Part shown: piece by piece, positions 34,604 through 42,464 of the stretch
Numbering within the stretch: the stretch's first letter is position 1
How the letters are laid out: the number at the start of each line of letters is the position of its first letter
Assembly: GCF_001715195.1 (NCBI RefSeq)
Contig: NZ_MDWE01000030.1
Location: 1 to 58,878, forward strand
Length of the DNA: 58,878 bases
DNA from: Rhodohalobacter halophilus
GTDB taxonomy: Bacteria; Bacteroidota; Rhodothermia; Balneolales; Balneolaceae
Direction of reading: 5' to 3'
Position numbers and translations under genes: made by a program
Notes under the pieces: generated by a model
Seen by the model: the letters and a program-made list of their open reading frames with translations, nothing else
Told to the model about the DNA's origin: nothing
The model's database searches: none

Positions 34604-35782
34604 TTAACTGACAGACTCTGCAAAACTTTCTACCTCAGACAGACGTCTCTTGAAATCTATGGACGCTTTGGTGTAGCCGCCCCCGGTTCCATCAATAAAG
34701 TGGATGTGTTTCCCCTGGTACTCCTTTACGTAGCACGTAGTAACCGTTGAGGTTGTTTCATAGAGGCCATATACCAGTTTCCCAGCTCTGAAGTACTCCT
34801 CGAGAAACTCTTTGAGCTCTTCTTTCATTTTGCGATTTCCAGTAATAATCATTTTCAAACTCTGGCTGAATTTTCTATAGTCAGAATTTTTAACAAAATC
34901 GGGTTTATAATCTCCCCAATCTGTTTTATTGGTTGCTACTCCGCGGTTCATAAAAACTTTACCGGTAAGCTGCAGAATCAGAAGGTTGGTGAAATAGAAA
35001 AAACGACTCAGTCATTTTGTGTCACTTCGTAGGTTTGTTTCTGAAAGCAGGTGACTCAATCTAAAACTCAGTTTCATATCTCTTTGCTGAACCGGTTTGG
35101 CAGGTTCGCCATCAAATATTTGATAAATGCGGTTAAGTACATCATCATAGATCTGTAACCGCCCGTTTAATGAAGGTTCAACTACATCGATTATAAGAGA
35201 GATAGCAATTTCATCAGCGGGAAATGGATTCCATCGGCACTCAAGTCCGGAAAGGTCCACACGGTGGTTGTATTTTCCGTTTACCGGACTCTGTTCTGAT
35301 CGCTCTTTTACCCACTCTTCGGCAACCAAAACCCCATCTCCCATAAATGCGGCCTGATTAACCAGGTCGGACGTTTGAAATTTTGCAACCAAAATTTGAT
35401 AACCATTTTCGTATAGTTCAGAAACGGGTACAATTCCAGCCACAAGGTTCAGATTAAATCTGTCTGCAGCCAGATTTCTACACCCCTGAACAATTTTCTC
35501 GGCCTCCTCCATGAACTTCATTGGAAATGCAATGACAGAGCCATCTCCGCCAAATGAGAATGGTAGTTCAGTTTCGTTGAATCGATTGGCAATGGCAGCA
35601 ATAATCGTCGCCCCCACAAGGTTCACATCCCGGAAACGTCCCTCTTTGATTTGATTGGTTGAATCCCGTACATCTGATACGGCCAGGCACCAATCTTCAG
35701 GGAGTGCTGTGTAGAGCTCCTTTTTAGCAAGGTGCCGGAAATTTTGAGTGCCTTTAAGGGTTTTATAAAAATGAATACTCAT
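34604..35782 (-). pseudogene. DUF3095-family gene interrupted by one in-frame TGA
   Basis: Two open segments, 35012-35782 (256 residues) and 34604-34951 (115 residues), lie in the same reading frame, with a single TGA codon at 35012-35014 between them. The 20 codons after TGA are also open (starting LSRFFYFTNLLILQ). The first part has DUF3095 marks: SDVRDSTNQIKEGRFRDVN, SFGGDGSVIAFP and LSGLECRWNPFP. The second has the family's C-terminal NSDYRKF, LVYGLYETTSTVTTC and HIHFIDGTGGGY. Read through, it would be 392 residues, the normal length. DUF3095 resembles adenylate/guanylate cyclase-like folds but has no proven role. The simplest view is a recent nonsense mutation or a sequencing error; programmed readthrough cannot be excluded. 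Confidence 0.85.
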
Positions 35783-35828
35783 GCAATTGGGGAGTCAGCG
35801 CTCAGGCGTTTTCAAAAGAGTGCGGAAC

Positions 35829-36443
35829 TTACAAAAGAAAGTTCACAAAAAGCATAATGGAGTCAATTCCGGGATTTTCAGGAGCAATAAATGCGTTTGA
35901 CATGTGAGAAAGTTTCCATCCAACCTGGAAAGAGTTATTACTGTCGGTTGTAAATTGATATCCCGCTCCCAATCCAAGCATAAAATTTAGACGAGCACCG
36001 TTAATGTTCGGAAATTGACTGTTCGTAACGATGAAGCCTGCAGAGCTGGTTACAAAAGGGTGGTTCAGGTTTTGGTTGAGAGGCATATTTGCTATCAGGG
36101 GTAGAAAACCAAAACCATAAAGCGTGTTTCTTTCACCGCCGTTTCCATCGAGCGGATAATTTACAATACCGCTTACAATCAGTTCTGAACCGAGTTGAGT
36201 TCGAAATGAGAGCAGGTCGAGTTCAGTATAGCTGTAACCGACCTTTAGAAACAGCTGCTGACTGTTTTTAACCTTTCCCCAGGCTCTGAATGAGTACGGT
36301 GCGAAAGATCCTGAAATGGTAAATGACGGGTTAAAGGAGGAGGTTTCGGTGAGGTCGGGTTGTTGAGCTGCCCCTTTGGAAAATGGCAACAGCAGTATTA
36401 GTGCAACGACCGGTAACGTCCGGAATTTGAATAGAAGCTCCAT
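35829..36443 (-). CDS. PagL-like acyloxyacyl hydrolase (lipid A 3-O-deacylase family)
   Basis: A 204-residue outer-membrane barrel with a Sec signal (cleavage near GAAQ, residue 27). The C-terminal signature WKLSHMSNAFIAPENPGIDSIMLFVNFLL contains the His-x-Ser pair (SHMSNA) and the NPG turn typical of PagL-type enzymes, which remove the 3-O acyl chain of lipid A. Length is slightly above PagL (about 150 mature residues) and the remaining strands fit an eight-stranded barrel. The family assignment rests mainly on the C-terminal motif. The 107-aa membrane gene upstream ends 11 bases before it, so they may be cotranscribed. Confidence 0.72.
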   Translation of the reverse strand: MELLFKFRTLPVVALILLLPFSKGAAQQPDLTETSSFNPSFTISGSFAPYSFRAWGKVKNSQQLFLKVGYSYTELDLLSFRTQLGSELIVSGIVNYPLDGNGGERNTLYGFGFLPLIANMPLNQNLNHPFVTSSAGFIVTNSQFPNINGARLNFMLGLGAGYQFTTDSNNSFQVGWKLSHMSNAFIAPENPGIDSIMLFVNFLL

Positions 36444-36454
36444 AGGCCGGACAA

Positions 36455-36778
36455 TTATGATTGCTGTTTATGAACGTAGGCCGCAACTCCCCAGATATAG
36501 ACCCATCCGGCAGCGGTAATGTAAAACGCTCCAACTCCAAGAAATAGAACATTCAACAGATAGAGAAGATGGTAAATCCATACCGGTACTTCAGATACCT
36601 GTTTTTTAGTGATAGCCCTGAAATTTCCACTGAAAAGGGTGAACGTACGCGCCAGAACCATCAAACCTGTGTAGATAAAAATTACGTAGGTTAAGGCGGG
36701 TGTTGATTCAAAAAAAACAACAAGTGCAATGACGAGTGTTGTAATTAGGTCAACGATGATGTTTTTGATCCACTGCAT
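36455..36778 (-). CDS. Small membrane protein of unknown function
   Basis: 107 residues with about four hydrophobic segments (roughly 6-24, 29-47, 66-86 and 88-103) and short polar loops. No family is recognised. It lies directly upstream of the PagL-like gene (11-bp gap) and downstream of cspA after its terminator, so it probably has its own start signal in the 63-bp gap. Confidence 0.65.
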   Translation of the reverse strand: MQWIKNIIVDLITTLVIALVVFFESTPALTYVIFIYTGLMVLARTFTLFSGNFRAITKKQVSEVPVWIYHLLYLLNVLFLGVGAFYITAAGWVYIWGVAAYVHKQQS

Positions 36779-36801
36779 TGCATTACTTCAGATAGGAGAG
36801 A

Positions 36802-36833
36802 TGAAAAGAAAAGGCACCTGAGTTGGTGCCTTT
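36802..36833 (-). terminator. Intrinsic terminator of cspA
   Basis: A perfect 9-bp stem AAAGGCACC (36810-36818) with GGTGCCTTT (36825-36833), 6-nt loop, followed on the minus strand by TTCTTTTC. It is 8 bases past the cspA stop. Confidence 0.85.
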
Positions 36834-36841
36834 CAACATAT

Positions 36842-37054
36842 TTAAGCGATTTCAATTACCTCTTTTGCCTGGAGCCCTTTATCTCCTTCGGCAATGGTAA
36901 ATTCAACTTTTTGACCTTCGGTTAATTTCTTAAATCCGTCTGACTGTATCTCTGAATAGTGTACAAATACGTCCTCACCACCTTCTCTTGTGATAAACCC
37001 GTACCCTTTGCCATTATGAAACCATTTAACAGTTCCAACTTCACGATTTTCCAT
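36842..37054 (-). CDS. Cold-shock domain protein
   Basis: A 70-residue single cold-shock (OB-fold) domain that binds single-stranded RNA/DNA and melts secondary structure. RNP1 is KGYGFITR and RNP2 is VFVHYS; the N-terminal [11 protein letters not shown] is typical. Length matches CspA. The upstream gap of 124 bp is long for this window and includes an imperfect inverted repeat (GCTAAAATAG with CTATTTAGC, about 37130-37155), which may be structure in a long leader or the end of the upstream gene. GGGA lies 15-20 nt before the ATG. Confidence 0.95.
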   Translation of the reverse strand: MENREVGTVKWFHNGKGYGFITREGGEDVFVHYSEIQSDGFKKLTEGQKVEFTIAEGDKGLQAKEVIEIA

Positions 37055-37178
37055 AATAGAATCCCAACTTTGTTCCCATTGTAAATTAATTCAGCTCTTA
37101 ATCTTGGGAGAGTAAGAACCGGTTCGTGTGCTAAAATAGTTTGTTAGAACCTATTTAGCAATAATGATTGTAAAAGTG

Positions 37179-37811
37179 TTAATCAAGCAGTTCCAGGGAT
37201 TCTACAAGTACGTATTGTGAATTGTCGAGCTTGGCAGAGTTGCCTTGTCTTGATGAAGTCCATAGTACAGAGGATTGATCGTGTACATCAACAATATAGC
37301 CGTTAATTGAAACGATGTGCCCCTCTTTAACCCTCTTCAGTTTATCAGCGATCTCATCATTTGCCGGTATTGCATGCATGTAGAGAAGCTTACTTCGGAT
37401 TTCGCTAAAGGTCAGGGGAGGGCGGATAACATCGACTTTAAAGTCACGCCGACTGATAGGGGTTTTTACCTGACTGAGTATTCGTTCATCGGATAGATCC
37501 CCCCAGCCCAGAACGACATCGACCGGTGCCAAGTCAGATTTTTCATCAAACCAGTAGCGCTTGTTGGCAATGACGCGGGACGTGGTTTTTATCCGGAATT
37601 TGGGCTCCAGCGTGTAGTGCTTCACGTAGTGTTCCGTTAAACGAAATCCTCGTTCCACCTGCGGTGCATCCGGAGCCGTAATTCCAACTCCGTGTTTAAT
37701 CGGTTTCTGATCCCATAGGTAGTAAGAGACGGCAAGTACAATAATAAGAAATAGATGTTTCAGCATTGTTTTAAAATTGTATTTCATCTTCTTGTGATCA
37801 AGAGATTCCAA
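37179..37811 (-). CDS. Conserved hypothetical protein with one N-terminal membrane segment
   Basis: 210 residues. An N-terminal hydrophobic helix (about residues 16-34) is followed by a periplasmic-looking domain. The segments VVLGWGDLSDERIL, IRSKLLYMHAIPAND and KEGHIVSINGYIVDV resemble an uncharacterised family I have seen in proteobacteria (GWGPMSD-type). No enzyme motif is evident. The ATG at the ninth residue (MKYNFK) is an alternative start. It lies between cspA and the TonB receptor with gaps on both sides and seems to be transcribed alone. Confidence 0.7.
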   Translation of the reverse strand: MESLDHKKMKYNFKTMLKHLFLIIVLAVSYYLWDQKPIKHGVGITAPDAPQVERGFRLTEHYVKHYTLEPKFRIKTTSRVIANKRYWFDEKSDLAPVDVVLGWGDLSDERILSQVKTPISRRDFKVDVIRPPLTFSEIRSKLLYMHAIPANDEIADKLKRVKEGHIVSINGYIVDVHDQSSVLWTSSRQGNSAKLDNSQYVLVESLELLD

Positions 37812-38112
37812 AGGCTGTTTTGTTACAAGAAAAGTAGTATGGGATCTTAAATCTTACAATGAACATTATAATTTACTATATGAATAGACCGATTTTATGA
37901 CAGATCTAATTCTATGGGTATAAACTGGTTAATGCGGATGCATTTAAGCTTATTTTACCGTTTGGCAGATAATCAGCTTTGATAAAATATTATTGACTTA
38001 AAATCGGTCGATCAAACGAACACTGGAATTGGGGTTCTTCCGTTTCAGCTTGATAAGAAGTGATTCAATGCAGCAATGAGTGTTAAATAGGGTGGAAGAG
38101 TGGCTCTCTGTT
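37812..38112. other. 301-bp intergenic region upstream of the hypothetical gene
   Basis: AT-rich stretch between two minus-strand genes. It contains an 11-bp perfect inverted repeat spaced by about 100 bases (see repeat at 37887-38009). It should include the promoter of the 210-aa gene and the end of the TonB receptor transcript. I see no RNA gene or credible short coding sequence. Confidence 0.6.
37887..38009. repeat. Possible small inverted-repeat element
   Basis: GACCGATTTTA at 37887-37897 and its exact reverse complement TAAAATCGGTC at 37999-38009 bound a 123-bp AT-rich segment. No clear target-site duplication flanks it. It could be a MITE-like remnant, a pair of regulator sites or coincidence. 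Confidence 0.4.
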
Positions 38113-40149
38113 TTAATTGAAATTGAGCTGCAGACCGGCGTGGAAATTCCTATCCGGCCCCGGTTCAAAGTATCTGCCTCCAAACGCATTAATTCCTACA
38201 GAGCTGTTATGGCGGGTGTTGAGCAAATTACGAATGGCTATAAATGGTTGAATTGTGACTCCGTTAAACAATTGATCCAGATTTGCTGACCACCGAAAGT
38301 TTAAGAGGCCGTACGCATCGTTTTTTGTACTGTTTTCATTGTCCGTGTAGTAGCTTCCAATCCGTTCGGCATCGATGCTGAAGCTCTGTTTTCCCGGGGT
38401 GAATGTCAGAATTGAGCCAATTCTGACAGGAGCTACACCCGGAAGTTCATTACCGTCAAACTCTTCATTGTTGAAGGTTGCATTCAGAATGGTCAGCATT
38501 CCATCAATTTGCAAACTGGGAGTAATTTGGAAACCTGCGGTTGTTTCAAGTCCATAATGGCGTGTGTTGCCCTCATTTCTGAAGAATGTAGGGCCATCGC
38601 TTTCAAGCTGAAACGGAAGGAGGAGATCTCTCACTTGCATGGCAAAAACTGTAAAATCGTAGCTGAAACGGCTGTTTTGACCTTGAATACCGGTTTCCAG
38701 GCTAATGGATCGTTCCGGATCAACGTTTTGGTTAAACCCGTTTCCGCCTTCCGGACGGTTGACAAGCTCTGTGGTGGTCGGAGATTCGAAACTGGTTGAG
38801 AAATTCATAAACCAACGGGCTTGATCAAAACGGTAGGAGAGGCCTGCACTCGGGTTTAATGAGAAAAACGTTCTCGATCCCTCCTGATCAGCACCAATTT
38901 CATCGTCTGTAGTAAAGTGGAGCCAGTCAGTTCTCAATCCTGCACTTGCAGTTAGTTTTTCATTCAATGGAACGGCAATTCTGGCAAAAAGAGCTCCGTT
39001 TGTAACAACTTCTTGCTGGCGTACATCAACCTCGGTGCCGGGATTACCGTTTACATTATTGGTCTCCAGACGATCGTCCTGCTGAAATTTAAACTCACCT
39101 CCCACATTTAAATCATAGGGAAGGGTTGTGAATTCGTAGGTTGATCTTACCCCACCAGCCAAACGTTCGAGGCTGATAAAACCAAATGGAAGCGGGTTCT
39201 CCAGGTCGCGATAGGTAAAGTGGGAGGTGATATCCCAGACTCCCCTCATCTGCTCCTGAACGAATGATGCGGAGATCATTCCCTGATCGAAATTCTTTCC
39301 GGCTGAATTTGCCACAAAGTTTGGAGTAGCCGCGGTGGGATCCGATTCTGCATCTTCTGCGGTGAGTGCCCCGGGATGTTGTGCTTTGGGCATGGAGGTG
39401 AAGGCAGAGCGCACAATCAGGCGACTCCTTATTCCAAGCGGTTTTTCGACATTTAGTCCCACCCGATAGAGCCGTGCCGCACTATGGTCGCGAAAACCAT
39501 CCGTTTCAAAGTAGGAGCCATAACCATAAACGGCGGCATCACCAACTTTGGTGTTTAACCTCAGTTCCTGTTTTATCGTACTGTATGATCCGCCATAACC
39601 GCGATATTGAACGGTAGGAGAGTCTGTACGGGGTCTGGTTGAAACGTGAAGAACACCACCGCTTGAATTCCCCCAGAACGTAGCGGAAGGACCCCGCAAA
39701 AGTTCTACACGATGAACCATCGCCGGATCAATCATATTCATGATGGTTTGTCCGTCGGCAACCGTCAGCGGCATATCATCTAAAATTACCTGCACACCGC
39801 GAACTCCAAACTGGGATCGCCAGCCGAGACCGCGGATCGTCATCCTTTCTCCCAATGCATAATTTTCGCGGTTGCTGATGAAAACACCGGGCAGTGCGAA
39901 TGTAAGTTCATCCATGGTAGCGGCCGGACGGGAAGCGATGTCGTGTGGATTTCGTAACCTGTAGCTCACAGAAAGGGGCGCGCGGTCTATCGTGATGGAT
40001 GAGTAGGTGGACTCCACAACAATTTCATCCAGATCAACCTGCAGGGAATCGGGAACATCCTGGCGGGCCTGAACCGAACTGATATTTACTGTGAAGAAAA
40101 AGATCAGTAACAAAATGGAAGAGATACCGTATCGATAATTGGTTTTCAT
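38113..40149 (-). CDS. TonB-dependent outer-membrane receptor
   Basis: 678 residues. A Sec signal (cleavage near VQAR, residue 29) is followed by a TonB-box-like segment LDEIVVEST, then a plug domain (about 55-170, with MTIRGLGWRSQFGVRGVQVILDDMPL and VHRVELLRGPSATFWGNSSGGVL). A 22-strand-type barrel follows, ending in Asn-Phe-Asn (GLQLNFN). It imports a scarce ligand such as a siderophore or vitamin using TonB energy. There is no carboxypeptidase-like N-terminal domain, no SusD partner and no riboswitch upstream, so the ligand is unknown. It is divergent from the DUF2752 gene across 56 bp. Confidence 0.95.
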   Translation of the reverse strand: MKTNYRYGISSILLLIFFFTVNISSVQARQDVPDSLQVDLDEIVVESTYSSITIDRAPLSVSYRLRNPHDIASRPAATMDELTFALPGVFISNRENYALGERMTIRGLGWRSQFGVRGVQVILDDMPLTVADGQTIMNMIDPAMVHRVELLRGPSATFWGNSSGGVLHVSTRPRTDSPTVQYRGYGGSYSTIKQELRLNTKVGDAAVYGYGSYFETDGFRDHSAARLYRVGLNVEKPLGIRSRLIVRSAFTSMPKAQHPGALTAEDAESDPTAATPNFVANSAGKNFDQGMISASFVQEQMRGVWDITSHFTYRDLENPLPFGFISLERLAGGVRSTYEFTTLPYDLNVGGEFKFQQDDRLETNNVNGNPGTEVDVRQQEVVTNGALFARIAVPLNEKLTASAGLRTDWLHFTTDDEIGADQEGSRTFFSLNPSAGLSYRFDQARWFMNFSTSFESPTTTELVNRPEGGNGFNQNVDPERSISLETGIQGQNSRFSYDFTVFAMQVRDLLLPFQLESDGPTFFRNEGNTRHYGLETTAGFQITPSLQIDGMLTILNATFNNEEFDGNELPGVAPVRIGSILTFTPGKQSFSIDAERIGSYYTDNENSTKNDAYGLLNFRWSANLDQLFNGVTIQPFIAIRNLLNTRHNSSVGINAFGGRYFEPGPDRNFHAGLQLNFN

Positions 40150-40205
40150 AAAATCTTTTAAATATGTAAGCTTCCTTCGTTTGCAGAAGATTCAGTCAGA
40201 TAAGC

Positions 40206-40523
40206 ATGAAAATACGAAGATCGTTCAAAAATCTTTTTAATAAACACTTTGAGTGGGTGGCACTGTCTGCGGGTTTACTGCTTATGGCCATGCTGGATCC
40301 CACTTCTGGGTCTCAAACAATTTGTCCGGTGGAACGGTTCGGTTTTGAATATTGCCCCGGGGAAGGACTCGGACGTTCCATTTCATTGGCTTTCAGAGGT
40401 GAGTTTTTAGCCTCGCTTGCTATGCATCCGGCCGGAATTGCCGCTATTTTAATATTATTGGGTCGAATCGTAACCATTTTAAAAAATCATATCATCACAA
40501 AACAAAACGGGAAACTGTCATGA
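40206..40523 (+). CDS. DUF2752-family small membrane protein
   Basis: 105 residues with two hydrophobic segments. The DUF2752 pattern is partly kept: TICPVERFGFEYCPGEGLGRSI followed by GEFLASLAMHPAGIAA (the usual form is CP-x-x-x-x-G-x-x-CPGCG, then HP). The second cysteine pair is altered here to CPGEG, so a metal or disulfide role is doubtful. It overlaps the next gene by four bases (ATGA) and starts a tight plus-strand series. Confidence 0.78.
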   Translation: MKIRRSFKNLFNKHFEWVALSAGLLLMAMLDPTSGSQTICPVERFGFEYCPGEGLGRSISLAFRGEFLASLAMHPAGIAAILILLGRIVTILKNHIITKQNGKLS

Positions 40524-40864
40524 AAGTATTTGAATATTTACCTGAGCTCGAAGGCGATGAATTGCACTACATAAACCGGCTGCTGGAGGATATTCCGGAA
40601 GATAAAATTGATACCTTTGTCAGGATTTATGATGCTCGCAGAAAAGATCCGATGCTGATGTTGATCCTCGCGCTGATCGGTTTCTTCGGGGTTGCGGGAA
40701 TCCACCGGTTTTTTATCGGCCATATTGGAATGGGAATTCTCTACTTTCTGACGGCAGGTCTCTGTTTTATCGGTACAATTGTTGATATGATTAACTACAA
40801 AAACTTTGCGTTTGAGTACAATCGAGGAGTTGCCCAGGAAATCAGGTCGGAGCTGAACTTATGA
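40520..40864 (+). CDS. TM2-domain protein
   Basis: 114 residues. A cytoplasmic-looking N-terminal helix region (about 1-45) is followed by the TM2 module: two short membrane helices with FFGVAGIHRFFIGHIGMGILYFLTAG between them and FIGTIVDMINY at the end. TM2 proteins are widespread and mostly uncharacterised. It overlaps both neighbours by four bases (ATGA at 40520, ATGATG at 40861), so the first three genes of this cluster are translationally coupled. Confidence 0.88.
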   Translation: MKVFEYLPELEGDELHYINRLLEDIPEDKIDTFVRIYDARRKDPMLMLILALIGFFGVAGIHRFFIGHIGMGILYFLTAGLCFIGTIVDMINYKNFAFEYNRGVAQEIRSELNL

Positions 40865-41409
40865 TGCCGTCAAGGGAAGAGTCGAGGAAGTTACTGAAGG
40901 AGTATATTGAATCAGAAAGTTTGCGCCACCATTCGGAAATGGTAGCAATGGCGATGGAGGTTTACGCAAAATCACTGAGTAAAACGGAGGATGAACAGCT
41001 TAATTGGTGGAGTGCGGGATTGCTGCATGATCTGGATTGGGAGAAATTTCCTGAAGAGCATCCCCAAAAAGCCGTAGAGGATATTTTACCCAATAACGGA
41101 TATTCAAAAGAGATAATAGAGGCGGTAGAAGCGCATGCTCCGGATCGCACCGGGAGAGAGCCGCAATCTGAAATGGAGCGGTATCTTTTTGCTTGTGATG
41201 AACTCTCCGGTTTTATGAATGCCGTTTCGTTGATGAGGCCCAATGGATTTTCTGATATGAAAGTGAAATCGGTTCGTAAAAAGCTCAAGGATAAACGATT
41301 TGCTGAAAATGTTCCCAGAGAAGATATCAGAAAAGGAGCCGAACTTATTCACAAAGAGCTGTCTGATCACATACAGTTTTTGATCGGCGTGTTTAAAAAT
41401 TTGCCGTAG
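40861..41409 (+). CDS. HD-domain phosphohydrolase
   Basis: 182 residues with an HD fold: an early His (LRHHSEM, 23-24), the metal-binding LLHDLDW (His56-Asp57), and the later His/Asp positions in EAHAPDR and ACDELSG. HD proteins hydrolyse nucleotides or other phosphoesters; this short form resembles HDIG/YqeK-like cytosolic enzymes, but the substrate is unknown. The ATG overlaps the TM2 stop codon. It is soluble, with no signal peptide. Confidence 0.85.
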   Translation: MMPSREESRKLLKEYIESESLRHHSEMVAMAMEVYAKSLSKTEDEQLNWWSAGLLHDLDWEKFPEEHPQKAVEDILPNNGYSKEIIEAVEAHAPDRTGREPQSEMERYLFACDELSGFMNAVSLMRPNGFSDMKVKSVRKKLKDKRFAENVPREDIRKGAELIHKELSDHIQFLIGVFKNLP

Positions 41410-41447
41410 CCGAAACTGTTTGCAAAACTGTCCGTAAAGTTGGGCAG

Positions 41448-42464
41448 GTGTACACAGTTAATCCAATATCTATGATCAGACTGCTTACAAATCAAACCGT
41501 CCGGTGGTTCATCCCGGTTCTTATCATTTTTGGAGTGTTTTCAAACACTGCTGCTCAAACTTCACTTAGCGTTCTGGCTACAGACATTATTTCGTCCGCT
41601 GACCAGCCGGATCCTTATCGATCTGAGTTTTACAGGGTTGACCGGCACCCTAATGTTACGATTAACACAATTTCCGGTGATATTGAAGTGGTTGAAAATT
41701 CAGGGCTGGGTGGGGTGCAGGTCGATTTATACGTCAAAAGAGAGTTCTCGCTTTGGTCGGGCACGCGGAACCTGGATAACTATCGGATCATCATGCAGAA
41801 ACAGGGTAATTCTATTATTGCATCCGTTGAGGATCGAAGGTCGGGACGGGAGCTGCGATCCTCAGCCGGTGTTCAATTTACTTTTTTGGTTCAGGTTCCG
41901 TCTGAGGCCTCTCTGAATTTGCGAAGTATACATGGTGATATTTCGGCTCGCGGTGTGGAGGGGAAGCATTTTATACAAAATCATGCGGGGGATCTGAAGA
42001 TTGAAAATATGACCGGCGAAATACGAGCTGTATCCACCGCCGGAGATATCTATCTGAACCAACTGAACGGTAATATCTTTGCAAAAACCGTGAGTGGAGA
42101 CGTGGAAGCCAACCGGAACAGCGGGGAGGTTCGTCTCAGAACAACTACCGGTAATATTACAACAAGTGCACTTTCGGGTACACTGGTTGCGGGGACAACA
42201 AGCGGCGATATTGTGTCTGACTTTAAAGAGGTCTCAGTTGGTGTATACCTCGAAACAACCACAGGTGATATTGATCTGAGTCTGCCCGGGATGGCCGGTT
42301 ACTCCATTACCGCAAGTGGAATGAGCCTGAATTTTGATGAACTGACCGGCGATAATATTTCCAAAAATATCAGTTTTATGAACGCTTCGGTTGAGGTGAG
42401 AGAGGGGGAGATTCCTGTGAATCTCAAATCTGTTTCCGGTTCGGTTCGTGTTCGGGAAAATTAA
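41448..42464 (+). CDS. DUF4097-family beta-repeat exported protein
   Basis: 338 residues from the GTG at 41448, or 330 from the ATG at 41472. The GTG is directly preceded by GGGCAG; either start gives a Sec signal ending near NTAAQ. The mature part is a right-handed beta-helix-like series of short repeats of the form (S/T)-x-x-G-D-I or x-G-N-I (for example ISGDIEV, IHGDISA, TAGDIYL, VSGDVEA, TTGNITT, TSGDIVS, TTGDIDL), matching DUF4097 putative adhesins. In other bacteria these sit near membrane stress regulators. It is followed one base later by the phosphatase gene. Confidence 0.85.
   Translation: MYTVNPISMIRLLTNQTVRWFIPVLIIFGVFSNTAAQTSLSVLATDIISSADQPDPYRSEFYRVDRHPNVTINTISGDIEVVENSGLGGVQVDLYVKREFSLWSGTRNLDNYRIIMQKQGNSIIASVEDRRSGRELRSSAGVQFTFLVQVPSEASLNLRSIHGDISARGVEGKHFIQNHAGDLKIENMTGEIRAVSTAGDIYLNQLNGNIFAKTVSGDVEANRNSGEVRLRTTTGNITTSALSGTLVAGTTSGDIVSDFKEVSVGVYLETTTGDIDLSLPGMAGYSITASGMSLNFDELTGDNISKNISFMNASVEVREGEIPVNLKSVSGSVRVREN

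Noticed and set aside
34604-34951. 115-aa C-terminal DUF3095 piece as an independent gene
   Set aside because: It is in frame with the upstream part across a single TGA and has family sequence before its first ATG, so it is better treated as one interrupted gene.
34980-35014. Selenocysteine insertion at the DUF3095 TGA
   Set aside because: No convincing SECIS-like hairpin follows the TGA in the next 50 bases, and no selenoprotein family is known here.
37998-38189. 63-codon open frame overlapping the 3' end of the TonB receptor gene
   Set aside because: Short, partly inside the receptor gene, no start signal and no similarity I recognise.
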